A stretch of DNA of 64,000 nt, taken from assembly GCA_963788055.1 (NCBI GenBank), contig CAWBFA010000002.1, forward strand, positions 372,001-436,000, given 5' to 3'. Shown piece by piece: positions 41,999 to 49,214 of this stretch (positions are counted from its first letter, which is position 1; each line of letters starts with the position of its first letter). The position numbers and the translations under genes are program-made. The notes beneath the pieces are model-generated. The model was given only the letters and a program-made list of their open reading frames with translations. It was not told the origin of the DNA and searched no databases. The DNA is from JACCTU01 sp963788055 (GTDB lineage: Bacteria > Actinomycetota > Thermoleophilia > Gaiellales > Gaiellaceae).

Positions 41999-42630
41999 TC
42001 GCCGAGGACAGCGTCCTGCTCCGCGAAGGCGTTTGGCGCCTGCTCACCGACACCGGCTTCGACGTCGTCGACACCTGCGAGACCGCCGAGGACCTCTTGC
42101 TGAAGGTACGGAGCTATTCGCCGGACCTTGCGATCGTCGACATCCGGCTTCCGCCGACGCACCAAGACGAGGGAATGCGCGCCGCACTCGAGATCCGCGC
42201 CAACTATCCGTCTGTCGGCGTACTCGTCCTCTCGCAGTACCTCGAGCTCGGGCTCGCGATGAAGCTCCTCGCCGACTCGGCCGACGGTGCCGGCTACTTG
42301 CTCAAGGACCGGATCAGCGACGTCAAGGAGTTCGTGGGCGCTGTGCGACGCGTCGCCGAGGGAGGCTCGGCGATCGACCCGATCATCGTCTCGACGCTGC
42401 TGTCCAAGCGGCGAAGCGACGGTCCGCTCGACGGGTTGACACCGCGCGAACGCGAGGTGCTCGTGCTGATGGCCGAGGGACGTTCGAATCAGGGAATCGC
42501 CGACAGGCTCGTGATCACGCTTCGCGCGGTCGAGAAGTACGTCTCCAGCATCTTCGGCAAACTCGGCCTTCCGTCGACCGGCGACGACTCGCGACGTGTC
42601 CTCGCCGTGCTGCTGTACCTGCGCGCCTGA
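41986..42630 (+). CDS. LuxR-family response regulator
   Basis: The 214-residue protein starts at GTG 41986 inside the end of the kinase gene. The receiver domain shows acidic residues in VIAEDSVLLREG, the phospho-acceptor Asp in LAIVDIRLPP, the Ser/Thr-type position in VLVLSQYLE and the Lys in GYLLKDRI. The C-terminal LuxR helix-turn-helix is LTPREREVLVLMAEGRSNQGI followed by LRAVEKYVSSIFGKL. Together with the HisKA_3 kinase it forms a NarL-type two-component pair. Another regulator with nearly the same layout lies at 47127. Confidence 0.9.
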   Translation: MRAVIAEDSVLLREGVWRLLTDTGFDVVDTCETAEDLLLKVRSYSPDLAIVDIRLPPTHQDEGMRAALEIRANYPSVGVLVLSQYLELGLAMKLLADSADGAGYLLKDRISDVKEFVGAVRRVAEGGSAIDPIIVSTLLSKRRSDGPLDGLTPREREVLVLMAEGRSNQGIADRLVITLRAVEKYVSSIFGKLGLPSTGDDSRRVLAVLLYLRA

Positions 42631-42665
42631 CCTCGCCCCGGCCGGTCCCGATGTCGAGCCAGGAG

Positions 42666-44027
42666 CTACGTCGGTATCGCTGCCTTGGGCGGCCTGTCTG
42701 CCGCGATGCGAACCAGCCGCGCGAAGTCGCGGCGAGTCGATCGCGACCGCCGCTCCCGCCGGAGAGACGCCGGTCGAGTGCTGTGAGACACGCACCCGCA
42801 GCGCACCGGGCAAGCGACTCGAACCGCAGCGGCGGCGTCAGCACGAGCGCCTCGCCGTCGAGCCCGACCGCGACGCATTCGCGGGACCGGACCTCGAACT
42901 CCGGCAGCGACCACTCGAGGACGCCGCGGAATCGGCGATGCTGGCCGATCGAGCCAAGTGTGACCAGCTTGGCGACCGACCCCGCGCCCTTGATCCGGCC
43001 CGCCATGATTCCCAGCCGGCCCGAGTCGAGGCGCCGCCGCGTGCCGACCCCGCCGAAGCGGGTGAGCTGGTACGGGTTGTTCGAGACGACGACGAGCGCG
43101 GCGTGGCACCACGTCTTCGCGCCCGGCGTCTCGAACTGCAGGTCGATCGGCACCGCCCCCCGTCCGAGCATCTCCGGAAGCATTCGCTTCCACGTCCTGA
43201 GCTTGCCGTCGCGATAGCACTTCGACTGCACGACGCGCGCGTACACGCCGAGCGAGGCGTTGTTCACGAACACGTGGTCGTTGACCCGGGCAAGGTCGAT
43301 TCGCCGTTCGACTCCGTCGGTGAACGCGTCGAGCGCGCCGATGACGTCATCCCGATCAAGGCCGAGATCGAGTGCAAAGTGGTTCCGCGTGCCGGCCGGG
43401 ATGCAGACGTGCGCAACGTCGTGCTGCATCGCGACGGTCGCCACGATTGCCTGGGAGCCGTCACCTCCGGCCATCCCGATGACATCCGCCCCGCCGGTAG
43501 CCGCCCGCGTCGCCAGCTCTCGGAGGTCGTCCCCAGGGGCAAGCAGGACCGTCTCGACGTTTCGGCTCCGCGCCTCCTCAACCAGGTTGAACCGCTGCGC
43601 TTTCCCGCCTCCGGACTTGGGGTTGATGATGAGCACGCCGCTCCGCGCGGGCGGTGCGCATGCCGCGCTGCGCGTGACCGTTTGCAGGGCCGGGTGGTCG
43701 TGCCGCACTGCGTATCGTGCGGCCGTTCCGAAGACGGTCAGCACACCGAACAGCACCGAAAGCATCAGGAGCCCGCCCAGGCCGAGTTGCAGAAGCACGG
43801 CGGCGAGTCCGAGCAACGCAGCAGGCAGCGCGAACAGACGCGCCAGTCCCCGTCCGGTCAACGCCAGCCACCCGAAACACGCGAAGACCACCAACCACAT
43901 CAGGGCGACGAGAATGTCGCCGAAGTACGCGAACGCGAGGAAGGCGACGCCGGAGACGAAGCCGATCATCGCCGTCAGCGCCACAAGTGCGGCAGCTCTC
44001 GCGCGAACCTTCTTCGTCGGCTGGCAT
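42666..44027 (-). pseudogene. Second diacylglycerol kinase-family protein, disrupted by up to three +1 shifts
   Basis: An ATG at 44027 with TTGGGAG six bases upstream opens a frame (MPADEE) that leads nowhere. A +1 shift near 44,005 joins it to the membrane segments VALTAMIGFVSGVAFLAF. The main frame (a GTG at 43984 is an alternative start) has SGVLIINPKSGGGKAQRF, GMAGGDGSQAIVATVAM and CIPAGTRNHFALDLG, the lipid-kinase core. Near 42,825 the pattern FESL continues in the next frame as PGALRVRVSQHSTG. A third frame ends naturally as RRDFARLVRIAADRPP at 42666. Without corrections the frame runs antisense into the response regulator. The total length is a multiple of three only with all three shifts. 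The last shift is the least certain. Confidence 0.65.
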
Positions 44028-44064
44028 CTTCGACTCCCAAGCTGGCCTGTGCAGACCGACCGGG

Positions 44065-44217
44065 TGTTGGAGTCGGAAGAGATCGCCCGCCGAGTGCTAG
44101 GGCAAAGGCAAAGCTCACTTTACCACTGCCGCGGCGTTCGACCTCAGGCCGGCTTGGTGTTACCCTGGTAGGTGCCTTGCCCTAGCACTCGGCGGGCGAT
44201 CTCTTCCGGCTCCAGCA
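44065..44217. repeat. Long inverted repeat (about 45-bp arms, 62-bp spacer)
   Basis: The left arm at 44065-44110 and the right arm at 44173-44217 are reverse complements with two mismatches and one extra A in the left arm. The shared core includes GAAGAGATCGCCCGCCGAGT. Both arms can be read as a peptide, SEEIARRVLGQ on plus and PEEIARRVLGQ on minus, so the repeat may be an inverted duplication of a coding end. It could also form a very stable hairpin in either transcript. It lies between the divergent lipid kinase and DUF4234 genes. Confidence 0.75.
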
Positions 44218-44218
44218 T
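44144..44218 (-). CDS. Possible micro-ORF MLEPEEIARRVLGQGTYQG...
   Basis: The right arm of the inverted repeat carries an ATG at 44218 and a TGA at 44144-44146. This encodes 24 residues, beginning MLEPEEIARRVLGQGTYQG and ending NTKPA. The composition looks like genuine protein rather than chance, and the left arm carries a near copy in the other direction. It may be the tail of a lost gene or a true small peptide gene. There is no strong ribosome site. Confidence 0.3.
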   Translation of the reverse strand: MLEPEEIARRVLGQGTYQGNTKPA

Positions 44219-44280
44219 TTGGTCGGCGAAGCGTGTCGGCCCGCGCGGTCGGCGCGGAACGCAAGCGCTAGGAGCCCAGG

Positions 44281-44757
44281 ATGTCTGTCTCTTCTTCGCC
44301 GAGCCAATCCGGCACAGTCGCCGTCCCCCCGTCGCGGGCGCCGGGGACCGTGCAGTTGGCGCCGGACTCGACCGCCAAGATCCGCAACCCGATCGTCGTC
44401 GCGATCCTCTCGATCATCACGCTCGGGATCTACGTCATCTTCTGGCAGTACTTCATCAACCGTGAGCTGGCCGACTACGGCCGCGCGCGTGAAACAAACG
44501 CTCTCGGTACCAACCCGACCCTATCGACGCTCGCGCTCTTTCCCGGAGGGCTGATCGTCGTGCCCGCTCTCTGGACAACGGTGACCACGTTCCAGCGGGT
44601 CCAGGCAGCCCAGCGGCTGACCGGGCAGACGCCGGTCAATGGCTGGCTTGCGTTCGTGCTGTTCATCGTCTTCGTTCCCGCGTTCTACGGCTACCAGCAG
44701 AGCGGAGTCAATTCGGCGTGGGAGGCGGCGGCAGAGCCGCAGCCGCTCGGCGGCTGA
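44281..44757 (+). CDS. DUF4234-type small membrane protein
   Basis: The 158-residue protein starts at ATG 44281 with an AGGAG upstream. After a polar, Ser/Pro-rich N-terminus of about 30 residues comes IRNPIVVAILSIITLGIYVIFWQYFINREL, the first DUF4234-like segment. Two more hydrophobic segments follow (LALFPGGLIVVPALWTTV and WLAFVLFIVFVPAFYGYQQ). A short helix ends SAWEAAAEPQPLGG. The family is common in actinobacteria and Firmicutes and has no known function. It begins a plus-strand run of membrane and regulatory genes. Confidence 0.8.
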   Translation: MSVSSSPSQSGTVAVPPSRAPGTVQLAPDSTAKIRNPIVVAILSIITLGIYVIFWQYFINRELADYGRARETNALGTNPTLSTLALFPGGLIVVPALWTTVTTFQRVQAAQRLTGQTPVNGWLAFVLFIVFVPAFYGYQQSGVNSAWEAAAEPQPLGG

Positions 44758-44766
44758 GAGACGCAG

Positions 44767-45291
44767 TTGACGACGACCGACGACAGGATCGCGGTGAAGC
44801 GCCTGGCGAGCCGGATCTCCGGTAAACGGTCACGCAACCTCGTCAGTGCGATCTACGGGACGATTCTCGCGACCGCCGTCGTGACCGGGATCGATGCGGC
44901 CGAGGTCTCGGCGCTCCGCGCGCTCTTCATCCTCCTGGGCACCGGCGCGATCGTGTGGGCTGCTCACGTCTACGCGCACCTGCTCGCGGACCGCCTCGAG
45001 GGACGCCACCGCATGAAGCGAGTCGACATTCGTCGGGTGATGCTCGACCAGTGGCCCCTCTTCCAATCCACCTTGCCGCCCGCCGTCCCACTCGCCGTGG
45101 GCGCGCTCGGGATCGTCGGACGAAACGCGGCGCTCAATCTCGCGCTGTTGATCTGCGTGGCGACGCTCGTCGGCTGGGGCATCGTGTTCTCCCGCCGCGA
45201 GGGTCACGGGTTCGCGGGAATCGCCGCCGCCGGGACGCTCAACGCTTCCGTCGGCCTTTTCATCATCGGCCTCGAACTGGCTCTGCCGTGA
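44767..45291 (+). CDS. Membrane protein of unknown function
   Basis: The 174-residue frame starts at TTG 44767 with GAGAG upstream; GTG 44793 is an alternative. Five hydrophobic stretches are seen (for example LVSAIYGTILATAVVTGIDA, ALFILLGTGAIVWAAHVYAH and GTLNASVGLFIIGLELALP). The loop with YAHLLADRLEGRHRM is charged and probably cytoplasmic. I do not recognise a named family. It follows the DUF4234 gene at 9 bp and is probably cotranscribed with it. Confidence 0.7.
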   Translation: MTTTDDRIAVKRLASRISGKRSRNLVSAIYGTILATAVVTGIDAAEVSALRALFILLGTGAIVWAAHVYAHLLADRLEGRHRMKRVDIRRVMLDQWPLFQSTLPPAVPLAVGALGIVGRNAALNLALLICVATLVGWGIVFSRREGHGFAGIAAAGTLNASVGLFIIGLELALP

Positions 45292-45358
45292 GCTCACAAG
45301 AGCAGCTCTCCGGCAGAAGCCGCTTCGGCGGCCACGGGACCCGGACTGGGGGTTGAAC

Positions 45359-46054
45359 ATGTCTCAGACCTTCGCTGCTCCCACACCAGCAAAGGCTCAT
45401 GGCCTCACCTGGCAGAAGCTGATCCTCGGCGACTGGTCGCGCGTCATCCGCGATCCGCTCGACGTCTTCCGGCTGTTGTTCATCGCTGCCACGATCGTGT
45501 GGGGCCTCACCGGTCACTCGGTCACCGGCCTGGTCGGAGCGTGCGCAATCCTGGTGCTCGCGCGCGTGGCGAGCCTCCCCCGCTTCTACGACTTCAGCCT
45601 GATCGTGGCGATGGTGCTGATCGCGTGGGGCGAGGTGCTGGGCGTGTACGACTCCTGGAGGTACTACGACAACGTCGTTCACACGACCGTCCCGCTCCTG
45701 CTGACGGGAGTGGTCTACGTGCTGCTCATGCGTCTGGGCGTGCTCCCCGAGCTGCGCGAGCTCACGCAGCTCCATCAGCGCATCGGCTTCTTCCTCACAG
45801 CGCTGATGCTCGGCATGGCGATCGGTGCCGGTTGGGAGATCGTCGAGTGGTCTCTGGATGAGCTCACCGGCTCGAACCTCGCCACCAGCGTGACGGACAC
45901 GGCGACGGACCTGATCTGGGACACGATCGGCGCGGCCACCAGCGCGCTCATCCTCGTGCTGTGGAGCCTCGGCAACCACTCCCTGAGACGCCGTTCGGGG
46001 GCGGCGCTCTCGAACAAGCCGCTCGGAAGCTTTCTCCACGTGAGCGCCCGATGA
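45359..46054 (+). CDS. DUF2238-like multi-pass membrane protein
   Basis: The 231-residue protein starts at ATG 45359, six bases after a possible TTG. It has about six membrane segments. The end of the fourth-fifth segments contains the pattern GAGWEIVEWSLDELTG and then TDTATDLIWDTIGAATSAL, similar to the WE...DT..DL..D..GA pattern of DUF2238 (YjdF-like) membrane proteins. The segment YYDNVVHTTVPLLLTGV also has a conserved-looking HTT core. The biochemical role of the family is unknown. Its stop overlaps the SRPBCC gene start (ATGA). Confidence 0.75.
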   Translation: MSQTFAAPTPAKAHGLTWQKLILGDWSRVIRDPLDVFRLLFIAATIVWGLTGHSVTGLVGACAILVLARVASLPRFYDFSLIVAMVLIAWGEVLGVYDSWRYYDNVVHTTVPLLLTGVVYVLLMRLGVLPELRELTQLHQRIGFFLTALMLGMAIGAGWEIVEWSLDELTGSNLATSVTDTATDLIWDTIGAATSALILVLWSLGNHSLRRRSGAALSNKPLGSFLHVSAR

Positions 46055-46527
46055 CGATGGCCGAACCGGCTACCCGCCAGCTCGAGACCGACAGGAATGC
46101 ACCGGTTGTCGGCTCCAGCGAGATCGAGATCGCCGCCGCTCCGGAGACTGCTTGGGACGTCCTGACTGCGATCGACAGATGGCCCGACTGGAACCCCGAC
46201 GTGAAGTCCGTCTCGGTCGAGCATGCGATCCGCGAAGGAACGGAGTTCAGCTGGAAGGCCGGTGCGGGGACGATCACGTCCACGATCGAGCACGTCGAGG
46301 CGCCTCGCAGGATCGCCTGGACCGGCAAATCGCTTGGGATCAAGGCGATCCATGTCCACACGCTCGAGCGCCGGGGCGATTCGACTCTCGTCCGGACCGA
46401 GGAGTCGTTCGACGGCCTGGTCGCCCGCCTCTTCCGTGGACGGTTGCAGAAGACGCTCGACGCGACGCTTCAGAGCGAGCTCCGGCACCTGAAGGCGGAA
46501 GTGGAGCGGCGGGAGCTCGGTGAGTAG
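46051..46527 (+). CDS. SRPBCC-fold (START-like) polyketide cyclase/dehydrase-type protein
   Basis: The protein has 158 residues from ATG 46051. It shows the SRPBCC helix-grip pattern: SSEIEIAAAPETAWDVLTAIDRWPDWNPDVKSV at the start, then TSTIEHVEAPRRIAWTGKSLG and a C-terminal helix LDATLQSELRHLKAEVERREL. Family members bind hydrophobic ligands in a deep pocket, and many are annotated as cyclase or lipid carrier. It is translationally coupled to the membrane protein upstream, and its end overlaps the cyclase-domain gene by 8 bp. Confidence 0.85.
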   Translation: MTMAEPATRQLETDRNAPVVGSSEIEIAAAPETAWDVLTAIDRWPDWNPDVKSVSVEHAIREGTEFSWKAGAGTITSTIEHVEAPRRIAWTGKSLGIKAIHVHTLERRGDSTLVRTEESFDGLVARLFRGRLQKTLDATLQSELRHLKAEVERRELGE

Positions 46528-47126
46528 CCGCGGGGTTGTGGTGGGGCAACGGATTCCGCCGAGGGAGTTTCCCGACGGCGACGTCACGTTTCTCTTCTCG
46601 GACATCGAGGGCTCGACCGGACTGGCGCGCCGGCTCGGCGACGGCTTCAACGGGCTCCTGGAGACGCACCGCGTCCTCATTCGCAACGCGGTCGAGGCCG
46701 GCGCCGGCCGGGTGGTCGATGCTCAGGCGGACGAACTCTTCGCGGTCTTTGCCGACGCCGATGCAGGTGTGCGGGCGGCGGTGGAGGCGCAGCTCGCGCT
46801 CGGTGACACACGACTGGCCGGACGGGATCCAACTGCATGTTCGGATGGGGCTGCATTCCGGGACCGCGGCGTTCGATGGGAGCACGTACGTCGGACTCGA
46901 CGTGCATCAAGGCGCTCGCGTCTGTGCTGCGGCTACGGGCGGGCAGATCCTCGTCTCGTCATCCGTTCGCGCGAAGGCACGTGACGAAGACGTGCGATTC
47001 GCCGATCTCGGCGAGCATCGCTTCCCCGGCTTTCCCGACTGTGAGCGGGTCTTTCAGGTCCTGCACGACGGACTCCCGGGCGAGCTGCTGCCGCCCGCCT
47101 CCAACGGTTCACCGAAAGGGGACGCC
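46520..47126 (+). pseudogene. Class III adenylate cyclase domain interrupted by a +1 frameshift near 46,805
   Basis: From GTG 46520 the frame reads VTFLFSDIEGSTGLARRLGD, QADELFAVFADADAG, then derails at about 46,805 and stops at 46984. The next frame goes on DWPDGIQLHVRMGLHSGTAAF and YVGLDVHQGARVCAAATGGQ, which are exactly the expected cyclase motifs. Without one base (likely the A in GACACAC) the domain is whole. Its frame then has no stop before the ATG of the response regulator at 47127, so the repaired gene would encode a cyclase-response regulator fusion of about 416 residues. Either assembly error or mutation explains the shift. Confidence 0.8.
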
Positions 47127-47771
47127 ATGCGCGTCGTGATCGCTGACGACTCGGTTCTACTGCGCGAGGGGATCGCCAAGCTGCTGGAAAACGCAGGCTT
47201 CGAGGTCGTGGGCCAGTCTGGTACCGCCGACGACCTCCTGCTGAAGGTGCGAAGCCACAAGCCGGACGTCGCGATCGTCGACATCCGCATGCCGCCGACA
47301 TACACCGACGAGGGCCTTCGCGCGGCCAAGGAGATCCGAGAGCATCATCCGGACGTGGGTGTACTCGTGCTCTCACAGTACGTCGAGGCCGGGTACGCGC
47401 TCGAGCTGCTGCAGGGCAGTGCGGAAGGCGTGGGCTACCTGCTCAAGGACCGCGTCGCGGACTTCTCGGAGTTCGCGGATGCGGTCCGGCGTGTCGGCGA
47501 GGGTGGCTCCGCACTCGACCCGACTGTCGTCTCGCGGCTTGTCGGCCGTCGGCGGGGCGAGGATCCGCTCGACGCTCTCACCCCTCGCGAGCGAGACGTG
47601 CTGGAGCTGATGGCCGAAGGTCGCTCGAACCAGGCGATCTCGGACAAGCTCGTGGTCACCCCACGTGCCGTCGAGAAGCACGTCACGGGCATCTTCACGA
47701 AGCTCAGCCTGACGCCGAGCACCGAGGACCACCGTCGGGTCCTCGCTGCGATCACCTACCTGAACGCCTGA
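47127..47771 (+). CDS. LuxR-family response regulator
   Basis: The protein of 214 residues starts at ATG 47127 with AAAGGGG seven bases upstream. Its receiver domain has VIADDSVLLREG, VAIVDIRMPP (phospho-acceptor Asp) and GYLLKDRV. The HTH reads LTPRERDVLELMAEGRSNQAI then PRAVEKHVTGIFTKL. It closely resembles the regulator at 41986 and is probably a paralogue. No histidine kinase lies next to it; instead a cyclase domain precedes it in the same open frame, so it may be translated both alone and as a fusion if that frame is intact in the cell. Confidence 0.9.
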   Translation: MRVVIADDSVLLREGIAKLLENAGFEVVGQSGTADDLLLKVRSHKPDVAIVDIRMPPTYTDEGLRAAKEIREHHPDVGVLVLSQYVEAGYALELLQGSAEGVGYLLKDRVADFSEFADAVRRVGEGGSALDPTVVSRLVGRRRGEDPLDALTPRERDVLELMAEGRSNQAISDKLVVTPRAVEKHVTGIFTKLSLTPSTEDHRRVLAAITYLNA

Positions 47772-47795
47772 AGCGGGGCTCGGCCTCGGGGCGGG

Positions 47796-47903
47796 GTGCG
47801 GTTAGCCGCACCTGCGCACAGCGGCGCGCCGGCGTCGGGCGCGTTTGCCACCCGCTTTTGACCACGAACACACCGTCCCGCCTGGGGCCAGCCGTAGCCC
47901 CAG
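47796..47903. other. Two small hairpins after the response regulator
   Basis: GTGCGG-TTAG-CCGCAC lies at 47796-47811, and CTGGGGC-N8-GCCCCAG lies at 47882-47903. Neither has a T-tract, so they are weak terminator candidates. The rest of 47772-47984 holds no gene, and an AAAAGGAG site at its end serves the next start. Confidence 0.35.
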
Positions 47904-47984
47904 ACACCTGGGGGCCGCCTTCCGGCGCGGCCCCTCCGAGGGGATGCTGCGAGTGCAAGTCACCCACTCGCAAAAGGAGCCAAA

Positions 47985-48347
47985 ATGTCCCCCTTCAAGC
48001 ATTCCACCAGCGTCGCGGCCCAGATGGTTCGTTGGGGTACCGGCCACTGGAAGATCGCGGTCTTCGGTTGGCTCGCGCTCGTTGCGGTCGCCTTCTCGAT
48101 CGACACGATCGTCGGGACGACGCTCCTGGAGACCCCCGAGCTCGAGTGGAACCTCGGCGAGACCGTGCTCGGCCTCGCGTCGACCGGCGGAAACACGCCG
48201 GTTCTGCCGATCTTGCTGTTCGGAACGCTCGTCGCGTTCTCGATGGACTTCCACGTGTCCATCCCGAGCCGGATCCGGAGCACATTCGACCGCGGCGCCG
48301 CGGCAATCGCCACGTCGGAGCCTTCGTGCTCCTGCGCAGCGCGCTAA
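47985..48347 (+). pseudogene. MMPL/RND-type transporter remnant with internal deletion
   Basis: The 120-residue frame starts at ATG 47985 behind AAAAGGAG. Residues 1-45 (MVRWGTGHWKIAVFGWLALVAVAF) match the N-terminal membrane segment of MMPL lipid transporters. Residues about 70-105 (TPVLPILLFGTLVAFSMDFHV, IPSRIRSTFDRG) match the segment around the SMDYHVF motif, normally several hundred residues further on. The whole porter domain in between is missing, and the rest of the protein is lost after a short tail. The normal length is about 700 residues. A small membrane product may still be made. The ribosome site is good and a strong terminator follows. Confidence 0.65.
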
Positions 48348-48403
48348 GACGGCGGTCGCGGGTTCGGGTCGCTCTGGACGCGGCCCGATACCATCTCCCA
48401 CGC

Positions 48404-48480
48404 ACCCCTCTGCGGTGCGGCTTCAGAAGAGGCTCGGCCCGGACCTTTTGCCGGGCCTTTCTCTTGCGCCGCAGAGGGGT
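48404..48480. terminator. Compound hairpin terminator
   Basis: An inner stem GGCCCGG (48436-48442) / CCGGGCC (48451-48457) is followed by TTTCTCTT, a good intrinsic terminator for plus-strand transcripts. An outer perfect 12-bp pair, ACCCCTCTGCGG (48404-48415) with CCGCAGAGGGGT (48469-48480), encloses it and borders the end of the minus-strand gene. It can serve both directions. Confidence 0.8.
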
Positions 48481-48482
48481 TC

Positions 48483-49178
48483 CTACTGCTCGAGCTTGTC
48501 GGCTTTCGCCTTCAGCTGTTCGGCCTTCGCCGCCGCTTGCTCGGTGTTGCGGCGAAGGCGTTGGAGGTCCCGTTCGGCTTCGCGGAGGCGCGCCGCGGCG
48601 ACCTCGGCTTCAAGCGCCGCTGCGTCGGCTTGCTCGCGCGCTTTCCGCGCCCGGCTGCGGTCGCGAGGCTTCGGCTTGGGCGTGGTCGTCGCCCGGCGGA
48701 GCGACGGCGTCACCCCGACGAGCGCGTCGAACCCCTGCGGCTCCAGCTCCTCGGTCAGCCGCCCCTCGCGCAGCAGCGTTCGGCCCTCTTCGGTCGCCGA
48801 CCCGGCGTGCAGCGTCTTCGTGACACGCTCGAGGGTCGCGTCGGCGGCTGGGTGCCCTCCTGCGTTCAGGAGGTCGGCCGCCTCGGAGCGCAGCTTGCGG
48901 ACAGCGTCTCGCTCGGCGCCGCGCGCCGTCTCGAACGCCTGCTGGTCTCCCCCGCTGACCGCATCCCGCTGCGCCTGCTCGAGTTGCTCTCCCGCGCGGA
49001 GAAGGCGTTGGAGGTCGACCTCCCGGCGCCGCGCGAGCTGGTTCACCGCCCACGCAGGTACGGACGGCTTCTTCAGCTGCTTGACCGACGCGTCGCCGAG
49101 TTGCTTCGCGAGCTCGTTGCGAGCGGCGGTGAACTCCTCCAGCGGGAGCTCGTAGAGCTGGTCGACGTCGTCGGCCAT
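48483..49178 (-). CDS. Conserved actinobacterial coiled-coil protein of unknown function
   Basis: From ATG 49178 the product has 231 residues. It begins LYELPLEEFTAARNELAKQL and continues KQLKKPSVPAWAVNQLARRR, a pattern I know from uncharacterised proteins across actinobacteria. The last 80 residues are an Ala/Glu/Arg/Lys-rich helix (LEAEVAAARLREAERDLQRL and further heptads), a long coiled coil. A basic PKPKPRDRSRARKAR linker precedes it. The function is unknown; the composition suggests a cytoplasmic structural or nucleic-acid-associated protein. It is divergent from the secreted metallopeptidase. Confidence 0.75.
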   Translation of the reverse strand: MADDVDQLYELPLEEFTAARNELAKQLGDASVKQLKKPSVPAWAVNQLARRREVDLQRLLRAGEQLEQAQRDAVSGGDQQAFETARGAERDAVRKLRSEAADLLNAGGHPAADATLERVTKTLHAGSATEEGRTLLREGRLTEELEPQGFDALVGVTPSLRRATTTPKPKPRDRSRARKAREQADAAALEAEVAAARLREAERDLQRLRRNTEQAAAKAEQLKAKADKLEQ

Positions 49179-49214
49179 GGGGTCATTGTCGCGAACGTCT
49201 GTCAGGCTGTGGCA

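Noticed and set aside
43578..44027. A 149-residue minus frame starting MPADEEGSRESC
   Set aside because: Only the first six codons look like a real start, with a good ribosome site; the rest is shadow of the lipid kinase, better explained by a +1 shift.
35839..46984. Programmed +1 ribosomal frameshifting as the cause of the split genes
   Set aside because: No shared slippery site, no in-frame stop or rare codon at the shift points, and the families involved are not known to use it; insertion error or mutation is simpler.
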